A stretch of DNA of 64,000 nt from Filobacillus milosensis. GTDB lineage: Bacteria > Bacillota > Bacilli > Bacillales > Alkalibacillaceae. Positions within the stretch are counted from its first letter, which is position 1; the number at the start of each line of letters is the position of its first letter. Of this stretch, positions 38,184 through 50,466 are shown piece after piece. The stretch lies in NCBI RefSeq assembly GCF_004402015.1, contig NZ_SOPW01000001.1, positions 1 through 64,000 on the forward strand, given 5' to 3'. The translations under genes and the position numbers were made by a program. The notes beneath the pieces were generated by a model. That model did no database searches. It was given only the letters and a program-made list of their open reading frames with translations, and was not told where the DNA came from.

Positions 38184-38858
38184 TTAATAATCTGTATCTG
38201 CTTCGTTACCACTAACAATATCTACACCCGCTGATGCACCAATACGTGTCGCTCCTGCATCAATCATAGCATTAGCATCTTCTAAGTTACGAACACCACC
38301 AGATGCTTTAACGCCCATCTCAGGTCCTACAGTTAAACGCATTAGGCGAATATCATCAACAGTTGCTCCACCACCAGAAAAACCAGTGGATGTTTTAACA
38401 AAGTCTGCTCCTGCTTTTTTAGATAATTCACAAGCTTTAACTTTTTCTTCTTTAGTTAATAAAGATGTCTCAATAATTACCTTAACAAGTGCATTATCTC
38501 TAGCTGCATCTACGACAGCTTTAATATCATTTTCAACTTCTTCATATCTTCCATCTTTTAAAGCACCGACGTTAATGACCATATCAATTTCAGTCGCACC
38601 ATTTTCAATCGCATTTGTTGTTTCAAATGCTTTTGTTTGTGGTGTAGTTGCTCCTAATGGAAAGCCAATTACTGTACAAACTTTTACTTCTGAATCTTTT
38701 AGTAACTCATGGCAATGAACGACCCAAGTCGGGTTAACACATACTGAAGCAAATCCATATTCTTTGGCTTCAGCACAAATTTGATTAATTTTTTCTGCCT
38801 GTGTATCAGGCTTTAGTTGAGTATGGTCAATCATTGCAGCTAGACTTGAATTTGTCAT
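38184..38858 (-). CDS. deoC: Deoxyribose-phosphate aldolase
   Basis: Splits 2-deoxyribose-5-phosphate to glyceraldehyde-3-phosphate and acetaldehyde. The 224 residues form a TIM barrel. The Schiff-base lysine is in FVKTSTGF, the catalytic Asp in EIDMVIN and a second lysine in VKASGGVR. The ATG at 38858 has an AAGGAG box. It is 12 bases downstream of mtaB and so belongs to the dnaJ-prmA-rsmE-mtaB group. B. subtilis deoC lies elsewhere. Confidence 0.95.
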   Translation of the reverse strand: MTNSSLAAMIDHTQLKPDTQAEKINQICAEAKEYGFASVCVNPTWVVHCHELLKDSEVKVCTVIGFPLGATTPQTKAFETTNAIENGATEIDMVINVGALKDGRYEEVENDIKAVVDAARDNALVKVIIETSLLTKEEKVKACELSKKAGADFVKTSTGFSGGGATVDDIRLMRLTVGPEMGVKASGGVRNLEDANAMIDAGATRIGASAGVDIVSGNEADTDY

Positions 38859-38870
38859 ATCATACACTCC

Positions 38871-40223
38871 TTATTGATTTGCAGCTTGTTTTACAGTTTC
38901 ATCATCCATTACACGAACAAACTCAGCTTCGTTATAAGGATAACCAGCTTTAGTAATTTTAACTCTTACAATTTGTCCTACCATATCTTCTGAACATGGG
39001 AAAACTACTTTTAAATAATTATCTGTATACCCTTCATATAAACCACTATCTGGCTCTTTCTTGTAACGTTCTTCTGGTATAACTTCTAATACTTCATTTT
39101 CATATTGAGAAGCATACTCCTTAGCTTGTTGATTAGATAACTCAATTAAGCGACGAACGCGGTCATGTTTAATTTCATCTTCAATTTGATCCTTCATGCG
39201 CGCAGCAGGAGTACCTGTTCTTTGAGAATATGGGAAAACATGTAGCTCAGAAAAGCCAATTTCTTGTATAGAGCGATATGTTTCCATAAATTCTTCTTCT
39301 GTTTCACCAGGAAAACCAACAATAACATCTGAAGTTATGGCAAGACCAGGTAATGCTTCTTTAACTTTCTTCACTCTGGACATATAGAATTCCATTGTAT
39401 ATTTACGGCGCATACGTTTTAATACTGTATCAGAACCAGATTGAAGTGGAATGTGTAAATGACGTACGACTTTTTCTGATTGATCCAATACGTCAATTAC
39501 TTCATCAGATATTTGACTGGCTTCAATTGAAGAAATACGAATACGTTTTAACCCACGTACTTTAGTCTCTAAATCTCTAAGTAATTGAGCAAGATTGTAA
39601 TCTTTTAGGTCTTCACCATATCCACCTGTATGAATACCTGTTAACACAATTTCTTTATAACCCGCATCAACTAATTGTTGAGCTTGAGTCACAACTTCCT
39701 CAGGAGGGCGAGAACGCATTAGACCACGAGCCCACGGGATAATGCAAAACGTACAGAAGTTATTGCAACCTTCTTGGATTTTTAAAGAAGCTCTTGTTCG
39801 ATCAGTAAATTGAGGAACATCCATCTCCTCAAACACACGAGTCTTCATAATATTTTTAACACCATTAATCGGTTCACGGTCTTTTTTATATTGCTCTATG
39901 TATTCAAGCATTTTTTTTCGCTCTTGTGTTCCTACAACTATATCAACACCTGGTATTTCCATAATTTCATCAGGTGAAGTTTGTGCATAGCAACCTGTAA
40001 CACAAATAACAGCTTCAGGATTTTTTCTTATAGCACGTCGGATGACTTGACGACTCTTTTTATCCCCAGTATTTGTTACAGTACACGTATTGATGACGTA
40101 AACATCTGAGTGCTGATTGAATTCCACGCGCTCATAGTTATTTTCTTTAAAAAATTGCCAGATGGCTTCGGTTTCATAATGGTTAACTTTACAGCCTAAA
40201 GTGTGAAAAGCTACTTTTGTCAC
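38871..40223 (-). CDS. mtaB: tRNA t6A37 methylthiotransferase MtaB
   Basis: A radical-SAM enzyme that makes ms2t6A at position 37 of ANN-decoding tRNAs. The 450 residues have an N-terminal UPF0004 domain (TLGCKVNHYE, cluster cysteines), then the radical-SAM motif CNNFCTFC near residue 150 and a C-terminal TRAM domain. Its ATG overlaps the rsmE stop by four bases. Confidence 0.95.
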   Translation of the reverse strand: MTKVAFHTLGCKVNHYETEAIWQFFKENNYERVEFNQHSDVYVINTCTVTNTGDKKSRQVIRRAIRKNPEAVICVTGCYAQTSPDEIMEIPGVDIVVGTQERKKMLEYIEQYKKDREPINGVKNIMKTRVFEEMDVPQFTDRTRASLKIQEGCNNFCTFCIIPWARGLMRSRPPEEVVTQAQQLVDAGYKEIVLTGIHTGGYGEDLKDYNLAQLLRDLETKVRGLKRIRISSIEASQISDEVIDVLDQSEKVVRHLHIPLQSGSDTVLKRMRRKYTMEFYMSRVKKVKEALPGLAITSDVIVGFPGETEEEFMETYRSIQEIGFSELHVFPYSQRTGTPAARMKDQIEDEIKHDRVRRLIELSNQQAKEYASQYENEVLEVIPEERYKKEPDSGLYEGYTDNYLKVVFPCSEDMVGQIVRVKITKAGYPYNEAEFVRVMDDETVKQAANQ

Positions 40224-40981
40224 ACTTCACACCTCCATTCTTCAAAATAAAAAGATAGGGCAGATAATGCATATAAAGGTGCCGTTTCAGTTCTTAAAAT
40301 TCTTGCTCCTAAACGTATAGGCAAACAACCTTGTTCATGTAAGAAGCTTAATTCTTCTTCTGAAAGTCCACCTTCCGGACCAATAATCAATAGAATTTTT
40401 TGACCTGGTGAAATTTTATCAATAGCTTGTCTAAATGATGACTGACTCGATTGATCTTTGGTCAAGTACTCGCTCGCTACTAAACACATATCAAATTCTT
40501 GATTTTGTAATAATGTATGAATGGTCTGCTTACCTTGAATTGCAGGAATCCTTGAACGATGTGATTGTTCGCTTGCTTCTTTTGCTATTTTTTTTAATCT
40601 TAATAGTTTCTTTTGTTCTTTTTTATGATCCCATTTAACAATGGATCGGTCCATCTGTAAAGGAACAAAATCTCCCATTCCTAATTCAGTAGACTTTTGA
40701 ACAATCAGATCTAACTTATCACCTTTTGGCAAACCATGTGCAATGGTGACATGAATAGGCAATTCATTGTTTTCTTCAAGTTCTTCTAAGACGTTACATA
40801 CAACTTGTTTTTCATTAATTGAATTTATTTCACAATAAAAAGCTTGCCCATTAGGGTTACAACAGATGATTTGATTACCTTCTTGTTTTCGCATGACATT
40901 AACGACATGGTGATAATCATCATCTGTTATAATTACTTGATTGTCTTGCCAATTTTCCTTAGGTATGAAATATCGTTGCAT
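40220..40981 (-). CDS. rsmE: 16S rRNA (uracil1498-N3)-methyltransferase RsmE
   Basis: A 253-residue SPOUT methyltransferase. The N-terminal PUA-like part starts MQRYFIPKE. The knot motif LLIIGPEGGLSEEEL and LGARILRTETAPLYALS lie near the C-terminus. The start at 40981 has a GAGG box. A longer open frame upstream overlaps prmA and is not needed. It overlaps mtaB by four bases. Confidence 0.95.
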   Translation of the reverse strand: MQRYFIPKENWQDNQVIITDDDYHHVVNVMRKQEGNQIICCNPNGQAFYCEINSINEKQVVCNVLEELEENNELPIHVTIAHGLPKGDKLDLIVQKSTELGMGDFVPLQMDRSIVKWDHKKEQKKLLRLKKIAKEASEQSHRSRIPAIQGKQTIHTLLQNQEFDMCLVASEYLTKDQSSQSSFRQAIDKISPGQKILLIIGPEGGLSEEELSFLHEQGCLPIRLGARILRTETAPLYALSALSFYFEEWRCEV

Positions 40982-40994
40982 GAGCCAACCTCTT

Positions 40995-41936
40995 TTATTC
41001 TGTTTTTTTAGCAACAATGGAAATCCAATCTTCCATTTGATTAACTTCCAAAATCTCAAATCCAACTGATAGTAGTTCCTGTTTCACTACATCTTTCTTT
41101 CCTTTGATAATACCTGAAGTGATGAAATAACCACCAGGATTGACTTTTTCATAAGCCTCATCAACAAAATCTAAAATAATTTCTGCAAGTATATTTGAAA
41201 CGATAAGGTCTGCTCCTGCATCAACTGATTTTAGTAAGTCATTTTGCTTAGCTTCTACACGGTCTTGAACATGATTTAATTTAACATTAATTGTTGTACT
41301 CTTGACTGCAATTTCATCTAAATCAAAAGCTTTAATATGACTAGCGCCTAAAAGTGCAGATGCAATAGTCAGCACACCTGACCCAGAACCTACATCATAA
41401 ACAATATCGTCTTTATTCACGTATTGTTCCAAAGCTTGGATACTTAATACGGTTGTTGGATGCGTTCCAGTTCCAAAAGCCATTCCTGGATCTAATTCAA
41501 TAATTAGCTCGTCACTACTAACAGGTTCATATTCTTCCCATGTTGGAATAATGGTGATCTTCTCAGAAATTTTCACTGGCTTGTAGTACTTTTTCCAAGC
41601 TGTTGCCCATTCTTCCTCATTAACTTCAGATATAGTGACATTATTTTTCCCAATATCAATATCATATTTAACAAGGTTATTAATTGATTGTTTAATCTCT
41701 TCCACTGTTTCACCTAAAAAGCTATTAACAGGAAGATAAGCTTTTACATAAACCCCTTCTTCAGGATAATTACTAGGATCTAATTCGTAAATCGTTCCAT
41801 ATAAGGGAACCCGATCTTTGTAAAGATCTTGTGGATCTTCAATCACAACACCACTTGCTCCTGATTCATGTAAAATATTCGAGATTGGTTCAATTGCTTC
41901 ATTCGTCGTGTGAACTTTTAGTTCAGACCATTTCAT
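40995..41936 (-). CDS. prmA: Ribosomal protein L11 methyltransferase
   Basis: A 313-residue SAM methyltransferase that trimethylates L11. The N-terminal substrate-binding domain is followed by the catalytic domain with GMAFGTGTHPTT, motif I YDVGSGSGVL and NILAEI. It starts 21 bases after dnaJ, as in B. subtilis. Confidence 0.95.
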   Translation of the reverse strand: MKWSELKVHTTNEAIEPISNILHESGASGVVIEDPQDLYKDRVPLYGTIYELDPSNYPEEGVYVKAYLPVNSFLGETVEEIKQSINNLVKYDIDIGKNNVTISEVNEEEWATAWKKYYKPVKISEKITIIPTWEEYEPVSSDELIIELDPGMAFGTGTHPTTVLSIQALEQYVNKDDIVYDVGSGSGVLTIASALLGASHIKAFDLDEIAVKSTTINVKLNHVQDRVEAKQNDLLKSVDAGADLIVSNILAEIILDFVDEAYEKVNPGGYFITSGIIKGKKDVVKQELLSVGFEILEVNQMEDWISIVAKKTE

Positions 41937-41957
41937 ACATCATCACTCACTTCAAAT

Positions 41958-43085
41958 TTATTCCCCTTTAAAGGCACGTTTCATTCGTTGAAATAAATTA
42001 TCTTGCTGTTCATCTAATGATTCATCACCACTTAATTCGTGGAATTCTCTTAATAATTCTTTCTGTTGATCATTTAAGTTCTTAGGTACCATTACTTTAA
42101 CTAGAATATGCTGGTCACCATGTCCATACCCATGTACGTTTGGTGAACCTTTGCCTTTCAACCTAAAGTGTGTACCGGTTTGTGTTCCAGCTGGAACTTT
42201 TAGTTTCACTCGACCATGTACAGTAGGAACTTCAATTTCATCACCTAGTGCAGCCTGAGTGAATGTGATTGGCATTTCACATAAAATGTCATCGCCATCT
42301 CTTTCAAAAAACTCATGACGTTTGACGCGAATGACAACGAATAGGTCTCCAGGAGGTCCACCGTTAATACCTGAACCACCTTGACCAGTAACTCTAATTT
42401 GCTGGCCGTCATCAACACCTGCTGGAATACGAATATCAATCGTCTTACGTTTCTTCACTTTTCCAGAGCCGCCACAAGTTCCGCATTTTTCCTCTACTTG
42501 TTGACCTGTTCCTTCGCAGTAGTGACAAACACGACGATTAACTACTTTACCAAACGGAGTATTTTGTTCCATGTTTAATTGACCTGCACCATTACAATGG
42601 CTACATGTCTTAACTGATGTACCAGGTTTTGCACCTGAACCATCACATGTTTCACACTTTTCCTCTTTCGGAATCTCAATCTTTGTTTCTTTACCAAAGA
42701 TTGCTTCATCAAATTTTATTTCCATTGTGTATTGTAAATCTTGACCTTTTCGAGGAGCATTAGGATCTCTTTGACGACGGCCTCCGCCACCAAAGAACAT
42801 ATCAAAAATGTCTCCAAAATCGCCAAAGTCATCAAAACCGCCAAAACCTTGACCCGCACCTTGCTGTGCACCCGCATGGCCAAATTGATCATACTGCTGA
42901 CGTTTTTGCTGGTTGCTTAAAACCTCATAAGCTTCTTTGACTTCTTTAAATTTATCAGCCGCATTTTCTTCTTCGCTGACGTCTGGGTGATATTTTCTTG
43001 CTAGTTTACGATATGCTTTTTTTATATCTTCTTTAGATGCATCTTTTGATACGCCTAATACTTCATAATAGTCTCGTTTACTCAA
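41958..43085 (-). CDS. dnaJ: Chaperone DnaJ
   Basis: The Hsp40 co-chaperone of DnaK. The 375 residues have a J domain with HPD (KYHPDVSEE), a Gly/Phe-rich stretch (about 70-110), four CxxCxGxG-type zinc repeats (about 145-210) and C-terminal substrate-binding domains. It is separated from dnaK by a terminator-like hairpin. Confidence 0.97.
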   Translation of the reverse strand: MSKRDYYEVLGVSKDASKEDIKKAYRKLARKYHPDVSEEENAADKFKEVKEAYEVLSNQQKRQQYDQFGHAGAQQGAGQGFGGFDDFGDFGDIFDMFFGGGGRRQRDPNAPRKGQDLQYTMEIKFDEAIFGKETKIEIPKEEKCETCDGSGAKPGTSVKTCSHCNGAGQLNMEQNTPFGKVVNRRVCHYCEGTGQQVEEKCGTCGGSGKVKKRKTIDIRIPAGVDDGQQIRVTGQGGSGINGGPPGDLFVVIRVKRHEFFERDGDDILCEMPITFTQAALGDEIEVPTVHGRVKLKVPAGTQTGTHFRLKGKGSPNVHGYGHGDQHILVKVMVPKNLNDQQKELLREFHELSGDESLDEQQDNLFQRMKRAFKGE

Positions 43086-43213
43086 TTGAAGATCACTCTC
43101 CCGTACTTCTTCGCATAAATTTTATCATAACATTATAGCAACTGAAACTGCAATAAAACTTACTATAATGCGAAATATTAGAATTATTAAATTAGCTTTG
43201 ATATTGGCTGAAA

Positions 43214-43250
43214 AAAAGTCAAAGTCAAGAATGTCCTGACTTTGACTTTT
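43214..43250 (-). terminator. Hairpin between dnaK and dnaJ
   Basis: AAAAGTCAAAGTCA and TGACTTTGACTTTT form a 14-bp stem, and a T-rich run follows on the minus strand. It probably reduces dnaJ expression relative to dnaK. Confidence 0.75.
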
Positions 43251-43261
43251 TAGTTTAAGCA

Positions 43262-45103
<1,842 letters not shown>

Positions 45104-45127
45104 TTAATTAACAATGTATTTCAATAT

Positions 45128-45688
45128 TTATTCATTAACTTTAACCATCGCTGGACGTATCACACGGTCTTTTAATCTATAACCTTTCTGTAATACTTCA
45201 ACGATTTGGTTAGATTCATAACCTTCTTCTTGAACTTGCATAACTGCTTGGTGCAGATTTGGATCAAACTGTTCATTTTTAGCTTGAATTTCTTCCACAC
45301 CTACTTTATCTAATGCTTGGTGTAGTTGGTTATACACCATTTTGACACCATCAACAAATGACTGAGCGCCTTCATCATCCACTTCTGTTTGTAGCGCCCT
45401 TTCGAAATTATCAAGTGCCGGTAATATTTCACTTACTAACTCTTGAGATTTATATTTTAAATCATTTTCTTTTTCCTTTTGTGTCCGACGACGGAAATTA
45501 TCAAAATCTGCCTGAGTTCTTAGTAGCTTATTTTGAATGTCTTGTTTTTCTTGTTCTAATGTTTCAATTTGTTGATGAATTTCTTGGTCTTGACCATTAG
45601 TTTCTACTTCTTGTTGTGTTTCGTTAGTATCTTCTTGTTCGTTAGTTGTTTCTTGTTGTTCATCTTGGTTCATTGTTTTTTCATCCAT
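45128..45688 (-). CDS. grpE: Nucleotide exchange factor GrpE
   Basis: The 186 residues start with a Glu/Gln/Asn-rich disordered region (about 1-45). A long coiled coil (about 45-100) and the C-terminal beta domain ending in RVIRPAMVKVNE follow. It releases ADP from DnaK. The start at 45688 has a GGAGGTG box. A hairpin lies in the leader between hrcA and grpE. Confidence 0.96.
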   Translation of the reverse strand: MDEKTMNQDEQQETTNEQEDTNETQQEVETNGQDQEIHQQIETLEQEKQDIQNKLLRTQADFDNFRRRTQKEKENDLKYKSQELVSEILPALDNFERALQTEVDDEGAQSFVDGVKMVYNQLHQALDKVGVEEIQAKNEQFDPNLHQAVMQVQEEGYESNQIVEVLQKGYRLKDRVIRPAMVKVNE

Positions 45689-45771
45689 ATCGTCACCTCC
45701 AACTAATCCTACAATTTCCAATTGTTTAATATATCATTAATTTTAAAAAACACAAGCAATTAAACCGTAAT

Positions 45772-45803
45772 AAAACTTGGCCATTTAGAATCGCCAAGTT
45801 TTT
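45772..45803. terminator. Hairpin between hrcA and grpE
   Basis: AAAACTTGGC and GCCAAGTTTT form a 10-bp stem with a 12-base loop. T residues follow on both strands. It may act as a partial terminator for hrcA, or protect the 5' end of a processed grpE mRNA. Confidence 0.6.
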
Positions 45804-45838
45804 TAAGCTATCCATTAACAATATAAGCATTTCCGCTT

Positions 45839-46870
45839 TTATTGTTCATTAAACCACTTTTGTAATTGCTTGGTCATTTGTCCACTCCATATATCAAGAA
45901 TCGATACTGCTTTTGCATAGTCCATTCTCGTTGGACCTAGAAGTGCAATTGTACCAACTTGGTTTTCTCCTAGTGAATAAGTGGTCGTAATGAGTGTACA
46001 GTTGTTCATTTCTTCAATCTTGTTCTCACGACCGATATATATATGCAAACCTTCATCTTCACTTTTCAGTATAGGAGCAATTTGGTCTTCACTCTCCATG
46101 ATTTGAAATAGTGATCGCACTTTATCAATGTCAGCAAATTCCGGTTGCATTAATATATTTGTTTTCCCACTTACATATAGGTTCGTTGGTTGTTCTGTAA
46201 ATAATGCTTGATTTAATAATTGATATGACTTTTGGAAGTCATTCGTATACTTCTGTAATAAGTGTTTAACCTCTGTCTCAATAAATTGAGATAGGTAAAC
46301 TATAGGTACACCAGATAATTTTTCATTTAGTATATTGACCGTCTTTTCTAAGTCAGCATGCTCTAATTCTGCTGGAATAGCAAATGAGCGATGTTCAACA
46401 TGACCGGTATCTGTAATTAAGATAGCTATTGCTGATTGTTGGTTAATAGGTACAATTTGTAATTGTTTTAACTTTGTTTCATATACTTGGGGTCCTAATA
46501 CTAACGTTGTATACCTCGTCAATTCAGATAAAATATGGGCAGAATTCTGCATGACACGCTCTAACTCAATCATACGCTCACTAAAAGATTGTCTAATCCT
46601 GTGAACCTCACCTCTTGATAATTGCAATGGTGACATGATGTTGTCAACATAATAACGGTAACCTTTTTCTGATGGTATTCGCCCAGATGAAGAGTGTGTT
46701 TTTTCGAGATAGCCTAAATCTTCTAAGTCAGCCATTTCATTACGAATGGTTGCTGGACTAAATGAAATTTGCTCTTTCTTGGCGATATTACGAGAACCAA
46801 CAGGTTGCGCTGTATCAATAAAGTCATCTACTATAACTTTTAAAACAAGCAATTGACGATCGGTTAACAT
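45839..46870 (-). CDS. hrcA: Heat-inducible repressor HrcA
   Basis: The class I heat-shock repressor that binds CIRCE and is activated by GroEL. The 343 residues equal the B. subtilis length. They start LTDRQLLVLKVIVDDFI with a winged helix (about 1-75), then a GAF-like domain and a dimerisation insert. The ATG at 46870 has an AGGGGTG box. CIRCE lies 14 bases upstream, so the gene controls itself and the operon. Confidence 0.97.
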   Translation of the reverse strand: MLTDRQLLVLKVIVDDFIDTAQPVGSRNIAKKEQISFSPATIRNEMADLEDLGYLEKTHSSSGRIPSEKGYRYYVDNIMSPLQLSRGEVHRIRQSFSERMIELERVMQNSAHILSELTRYTTLVLGPQVYETKLKQLQIVPINQQSAIAILITDTGHVEHRSFAIPAELEHADLEKTVNILNEKLSGVPIVYLSQFIETEVKHLLQKYTNDFQKSYQLLNQALFTEQPTNLYVSGKTNILMQPEFADIDKVRSLFQIMESEDQIAPILKSEDEGLHIYIGRENKIEEMNNCTLITTTYSLGENQVGTIALLGPTRMDYAKAVSILDIWSGQMTKQLQKWFNEQ

Positions 46871-46884
46871 ATTTATCACCCCTG

Positions 46885-46911
46885 TTAGCACTCAGTTGTT
46901 TCGAGTGCTAA
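46885..46911. promoter_or_regulatory. CIRCE operator
   Basis: TTAGCACTC, nine bases, then GAGTGCTAA: a perfect match to the CIRCE consensus bound by HrcA. It lies between the predicted promoter and the hrcA start. Confidence 0.98.
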
Positions 46912-46921
46912 TTCTAATAAT

Positions 46922-46950
46922 AAATTATCAAACTCATGCTTTGCTGTCAA
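46922..46950 (-). promoter_or_regulatory. Sigma-A promoter of the hrcA operon
   Basis: TTGACA (46945-46950) and TAATTT (46922-46927) on the minus strand have a 17-base spacer. The -35 box overlaps the last codons of hemW. Confidence 0.7.
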
Positions 46951-48110
46951 TTATGAATTACTCGATTATAGGTTTTCTCATCTAATAAAAATGATGCAAA
47001 TACATCATTCCCGAATAAAAAGCCATCTTTTGTTAAATAGATTTGTCTTTTACGATCTTCTAACCAGCCTTTTTGAGTTAATTGTTGAATCTCTTTATTA
47101 TAAAAGTCGTAAAATGAGTATCCGTATTTTGCTTTAAACTCATCATCTTTTACGCCGCGAATTCTTCTTAACCCTAAAAACATCTCTTCTTCTATTTTCT
47201 CTTTTAAAGAAATAGTTTCTCGATGAAGTACAGGTTTCTTTTGATTAGCTAGTGACTGATTGTAATGGTTCACAGGACGTAAGTTAACATAGCGTTCACC
47301 ATTTAAATAACCATGTGCTCCAGCACCGAACGCATAATACTCCTGATTACTCCAATATGTGAGGTTATGTTGACTTTCGAAACCATTTTCAGAGTAGTTG
47401 CTAATCTCATAATGGTGCTTGCCGGCCTTCTCCATTTTCTCCATTAACATCATCAGCATTTCTGCTTCATCCTCTTCAGGCGGCTTATTGAGCTTCCCCT
47501 GTTGATGTCTTAAATGAAATACTGTTCGAGGTTCTATTTGTAATGCGTAAGCTGAGTAATGGGGCAGATTATAATCTAAAGCCATATCCAATGTTTTTCT
47601 AAAATGTTCAATGGATTGATTCGGAAGTGCATAGATAAAATCCATACTAATATTATTTAATCCATATTGTTGTAATGTACTGACAGCTTGATCAACATCT
47701 CTTACTTCATGATTTCTATTTAAAAGTTTAAGAAAATCATCATCAAGGACTTGCACGCCTAATGAAACCCTATTAATCCCGTAATCACGCATAACTTTAA
47801 CATGACCTTCACTAAACTCACCTGGATTAGCTTCAATGGTGAATTCTTCCGTTTCTTTAATATTAATAAACTCGTGAATGATCGATAGAAGTTTTTCAAG
47901 CTGTTGTTCATTTAAACTTGTTGGTGTCCCACCACCTATATATACTGTACGAGAATTTATTTTCTTATCACCTAGATAAAGCTTCATTTCTGTACGTAAA
48001 TAATTTAAATATTGATCAGCTAACTCTCGATTGTAATACATTTTTGCAAAGTCACAGTAATGGCAAATCTCATGGCAAAATGGAATATGAATATATACCG
48101 ATCGTTCCAA
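46947..48110 (-). CDS. hemW: Radical-SAM heme chaperone HemW
   Basis: A HemN-like radical-SAM protein that carries heme. It was long annotated as coproporphyrinogen oxidase. The CX3CX2C motif is CHEICHYC near the N-terminus, followed by YIGGGTPT. The start is probably the TTG at 48110, eight bases after a perfect AGGAGG, giving 387 residues (LERSVYIHIPFC). The GTG three codons earlier overlaps that box. It follows lepA and precedes hrcA as in B. subtilis. Confidence 0.93.
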   Translation of the reverse strand: MERSVYIHIPFCHEICHYCDFAKMYYNRELADQYLNYLRTEMKLYLGDKKINSRTVYIGGGTPTSLNEQQLEKLLSIIHEFINIKETEEFTIEANPGEFSEGHVKVMRDYGINRVSLGVQVLDDDFLKLLNRNHEVRDVDQAVSTLQQYGLNNISMDFIYALPNQSIEHFRKTLDMALDYNLPHYSAYALQIEPRTVFHLRHQQGKLNKPPEEDEAEMLMMLMEKMEKAGKHHYEISNYSENGFESQHNLTYWSNQEYYAFGAGAHGYLNGERYVNLRPVNHYNQSLANQKKPVLHRETISLKEKIEEEMFLGLRRIRGVKDDEFKAKYGYSFYDFYNKEIQQLTQKGWLEDRKRQIYLTKDGFLFGNDVFASFLLDEKTYNRVIHN

Positions 48111-48160
48111 ACGAGACACCTCCTTTAACCAAGATAAAAGGGCTGACCTGTTGGTCGCCC

Positions 48161-49975
48161 TTAATCATCGTCACTCATTTCTAATACTGACATGAAGGCT
48201 TCTTGTGGGATTTCAACTTTACCCACCATTTTCATTCGCTTCTTACCTTCTTTTTGTTTTTCTAATAATTTTCTTTTTCGTGAAATATCTCCACCATAAC
48301 ATTTCGATAATACGTTTTTACGCATTGCCTTAATCGTTGTTCTTGCAACAACTTTATTACCAATAGAAGCTTGGACAGGCACCTCGAATTGTTGTCTAGG
48401 AATAATCTTTTTCAATTTCTCAGCAATATGTTTACCTCTATGGTAAGCAAAATCACGGTGTACAATAAATGATAATGCATCTACTGTTTCACCATTTAAC
48501 AGGATATCCATCTTCACAAGGTTGGATGGCTGATAGCCGCTTAACTCATAGTCGAATGAAGCATACCCTTTAGTTTGAGATTTTAACTGATCAAAGAAAT
48601 CATAAACAATCTCTGATAGTGGAATATCATAAGTAATATTCACTCGATTTTCATCCAAGTATTCCATATCAACGAAAGCGCCACGCTTTTTCTGACAAAT
48701 TTCCATAACAGGTCCTACAAAATCATTGGGAACCATTACGGTTGCTTTAACGAATGGCTCACGAACTTCTTTGATATTTTTAGTTTCTGGCATTAATGAA
48801 GGATTTTCAATATTAAGTACTTCTCCATCATTCATCTCAACTTCATAGATAACACTTGGAGCAGTCGTAATCAGGTCAATATTAAATTCGCGCTCAATTC
48901 GTTCTTGGATGATTTCCATGTGTAATAAACCTAAGAAACCACAACGGAAACCAAAACCTAGAGCCTGTGATGTCTCTGCTTCGTATTGTAATGAAGAATC
49001 ATTTAACTCTAATCGTTCAAGTGCTTCACGCAAATCATTATAATTATCCGCATCAACTGGGAACAGCCCACAATAGACCATCGGATTCAATCGTTTATAT
49101 CCTGGTAATGGTTCTGCTGCCGGGTTCTTGGCTAACGTAATGGTGTCACCCACACGTGAATCACCCACGTTTTTAATAGATGCCGTTAGAAATCCAACGT
49201 CACCCACAGTTAACTCTTCTTTTTTGACAGGTTCTGGCGTAAACACACCTAATTCTGATACCTCAAACTCTTTACCTGTCTGCATCATTTTGATCTTATC
49301 ACCTATTTTAATACTTCCTTCTTTTATACACGTATAAGCAATTACGCCTCGATAAGAATCATATAAAGAATCAAAAATTAAAGCCTTTGTTGGTTCTTCT
49401 GGGTCTCCCGCAGGAGCAGGAATATCAGATACGATTCGTTCTAGAATTTCATCGATTCCGATTCCCGATTTAGCGGATGCTAAAATGGCATCATCCGCAG
49501 GAATTCCAATAACATCTTCAATTTCCTGTTTCACTCGTTCAACATCAGCACTAGGCAAATCAATCTTGTTTATGACAGGGATAATTTCTAAATCATTGTC
49601 TAATGCTAAGTAAACATTTGCTAATGTTTGGGCTTCAATTCCTTGAGCCGCATCGACCACTAATAAAGCACCTTCGCAGGCTGCTAAACTTCTAGAAACC
49701 TCGTATGTAAAATCGACGTGTCCTGGTGTATCAATTAGATGAAATAAATAATCTTCACCATCATTAGCTTCGTATTGAAGTTGTACGGCATTTAGTTTAA
49801 TTGTGATCCCACGTTCACGCTCTAAATCCATAGCATCTAAAAACTGTTCTTTCATTTCACGTTCTGTTAATGCTTTTGTTTTTTCTAATATACGATCGGC
49901 TAATGTAGATTTGCCGTGATCAATATGCGCTATAATCGAAAAATTTCGGACATTACGTTGTTTATTTGCTGCCAA
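48161..49975 (-). CDS. lepA: Elongation factor 4 (LepA)
   Basis: A ribosome-associated GTPase that back-translocates tRNA or aids initiation. The 604 residues have G1 [10 protein letters not shown]3 DTPGHVDF and G4 NKIDLPSAD. Domains related to EF-G follow, and then the unique C-terminal domain with [20 protein letters not shown]-type sequence. The start codon is TTG at 49975, read from an AGGAG box nine bases upstream. The only nearby ATG is out of frame. Confidence 0.96.
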   Translation of the reverse strand: MAANKQRNVRNFSIIAHIDHGKSTLADRILEKTKALTEREMKEQFLDAMDLERERGITIKLNAVQLQYEANDGEDYLFHLIDTPGHVDFTYEVSRSLAACEGALLVVDAAQGIEAQTLANVYLALDNDLEIIPVINKIDLPSADVERVKQEIEDVIGIPADDAILASAKSGIGIDEILERIVSDIPAPAGDPEEPTKALIFDSLYDSYRGVIAYTCIKEGSIKIGDKIKMMQTGKEFEVSELGVFTPEPVKKEELTVGDVGFLTASIKNVGDSRVGDTITLAKNPAAEPLPGYKRLNPMVYCGLFPVDADNYNDLREALERLELNDSSLQYEAETSQALGFGFRCGFLGLLHMEIIQERIEREFNIDLITTAPSVIYEVEMNDGEVLNIENPSLMPETKNIKEVREPFVKATVMVPNDFVGPVMEICQKKRGAFVDMEYLDENRVNITYDIPLSEIVYDFFDQLKSQTKGYASFDYELSGYQPSNLVKMDILLNGETVDALSFIVHRDFAYHRGKHIAEKLKKIIPRQQFEVPVQASIGNKVVARTTIKAMRKNVLSKCYGGDISRKRKLLEKQKEGKKRMKMVGKVEIPQEAFMSVLEMSDDD

Positions 49976-50099
49976 CTTTCATCACTCCTGTTTTTACGTC
50001 CAATTACGCTAGCTCGATTATAGCAATTGAAACAGTAATATTCAATCAAATGTAAATATAATGATACAAACTTAAAGATTTATAGAAAAAACATAACAA

Positions 50100-50126
50100 A
50101 TGGCTCCCACTAATTATGGAAGCCAT
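50100..50126 (-). terminator. Possible terminator after yqxA
   Basis: ATGGCT/AGCCAT plus two more pairs form an imperfect stem. A T-rich run follows on the minus strand, between yqxA and lepA. Confidence 0.5.
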
Positions 50127-50155
50127 CTATATCAACTTACAACGCAACCTACTTA

Positions 50156-50449
50156 TCAAAAAAACATTGAACTAAATCTATATAAGAAGTTAAATATTAC
50201 TGAGAAGAAAGTTTTAACAAAGTTTTCTAAGAAGACCGCAATACTATAAAATCCGCTCGTATCACTTTGTGTTTGATGATTAATCACTTCATCATGTTTA
50301 TCGTCAAAATTTTCAGTACTTGCACTTGATTGCCTGATGTCTTGTTCAGTTTGTATCGTAGGCCTAGCTTCATCCTGGTTAATCGTTGCTGATTGCATTC
50401 CTAAATAAAAGATAAAGAAAAACACCATCACCCAAAATAATAAACGCAT
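50156..50449 (-). CDS. yqxA: YqxA family protein
   Basis: A 97-residue protein between spoIIP and lepA, where B. subtilis has yqxA. It has one N-terminal membrane segment (about 2-20), a polar Gln/Asp-rich middle and a hydrophobic end (about 70-97). The function is unknown. The start at 50449 has an AAGGGG box. It lies 17 bases after spoIIP and is probably sporulation-linked through that operon. Confidence 0.8.
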   Translation of the reverse strand: MRLLFWVMVFFFIFYLGMQSATINQDEARPTIQTEQDIRQSSASTENFDDKHDEVINHQTQSDTSGFYSIAVFLENFVKTFFSVIFNFLYRFSSMFF

Positions 50450-50466
50450 CACATTAACCCCTTTCA

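Noticed and set aside
38184-38858. deoC as recent horizontal transfer
   Set aside because: It fits tightly behind mtaB with normal composition, and I recall deoC at this place in other Bacillaceae, so insertion is not supported.
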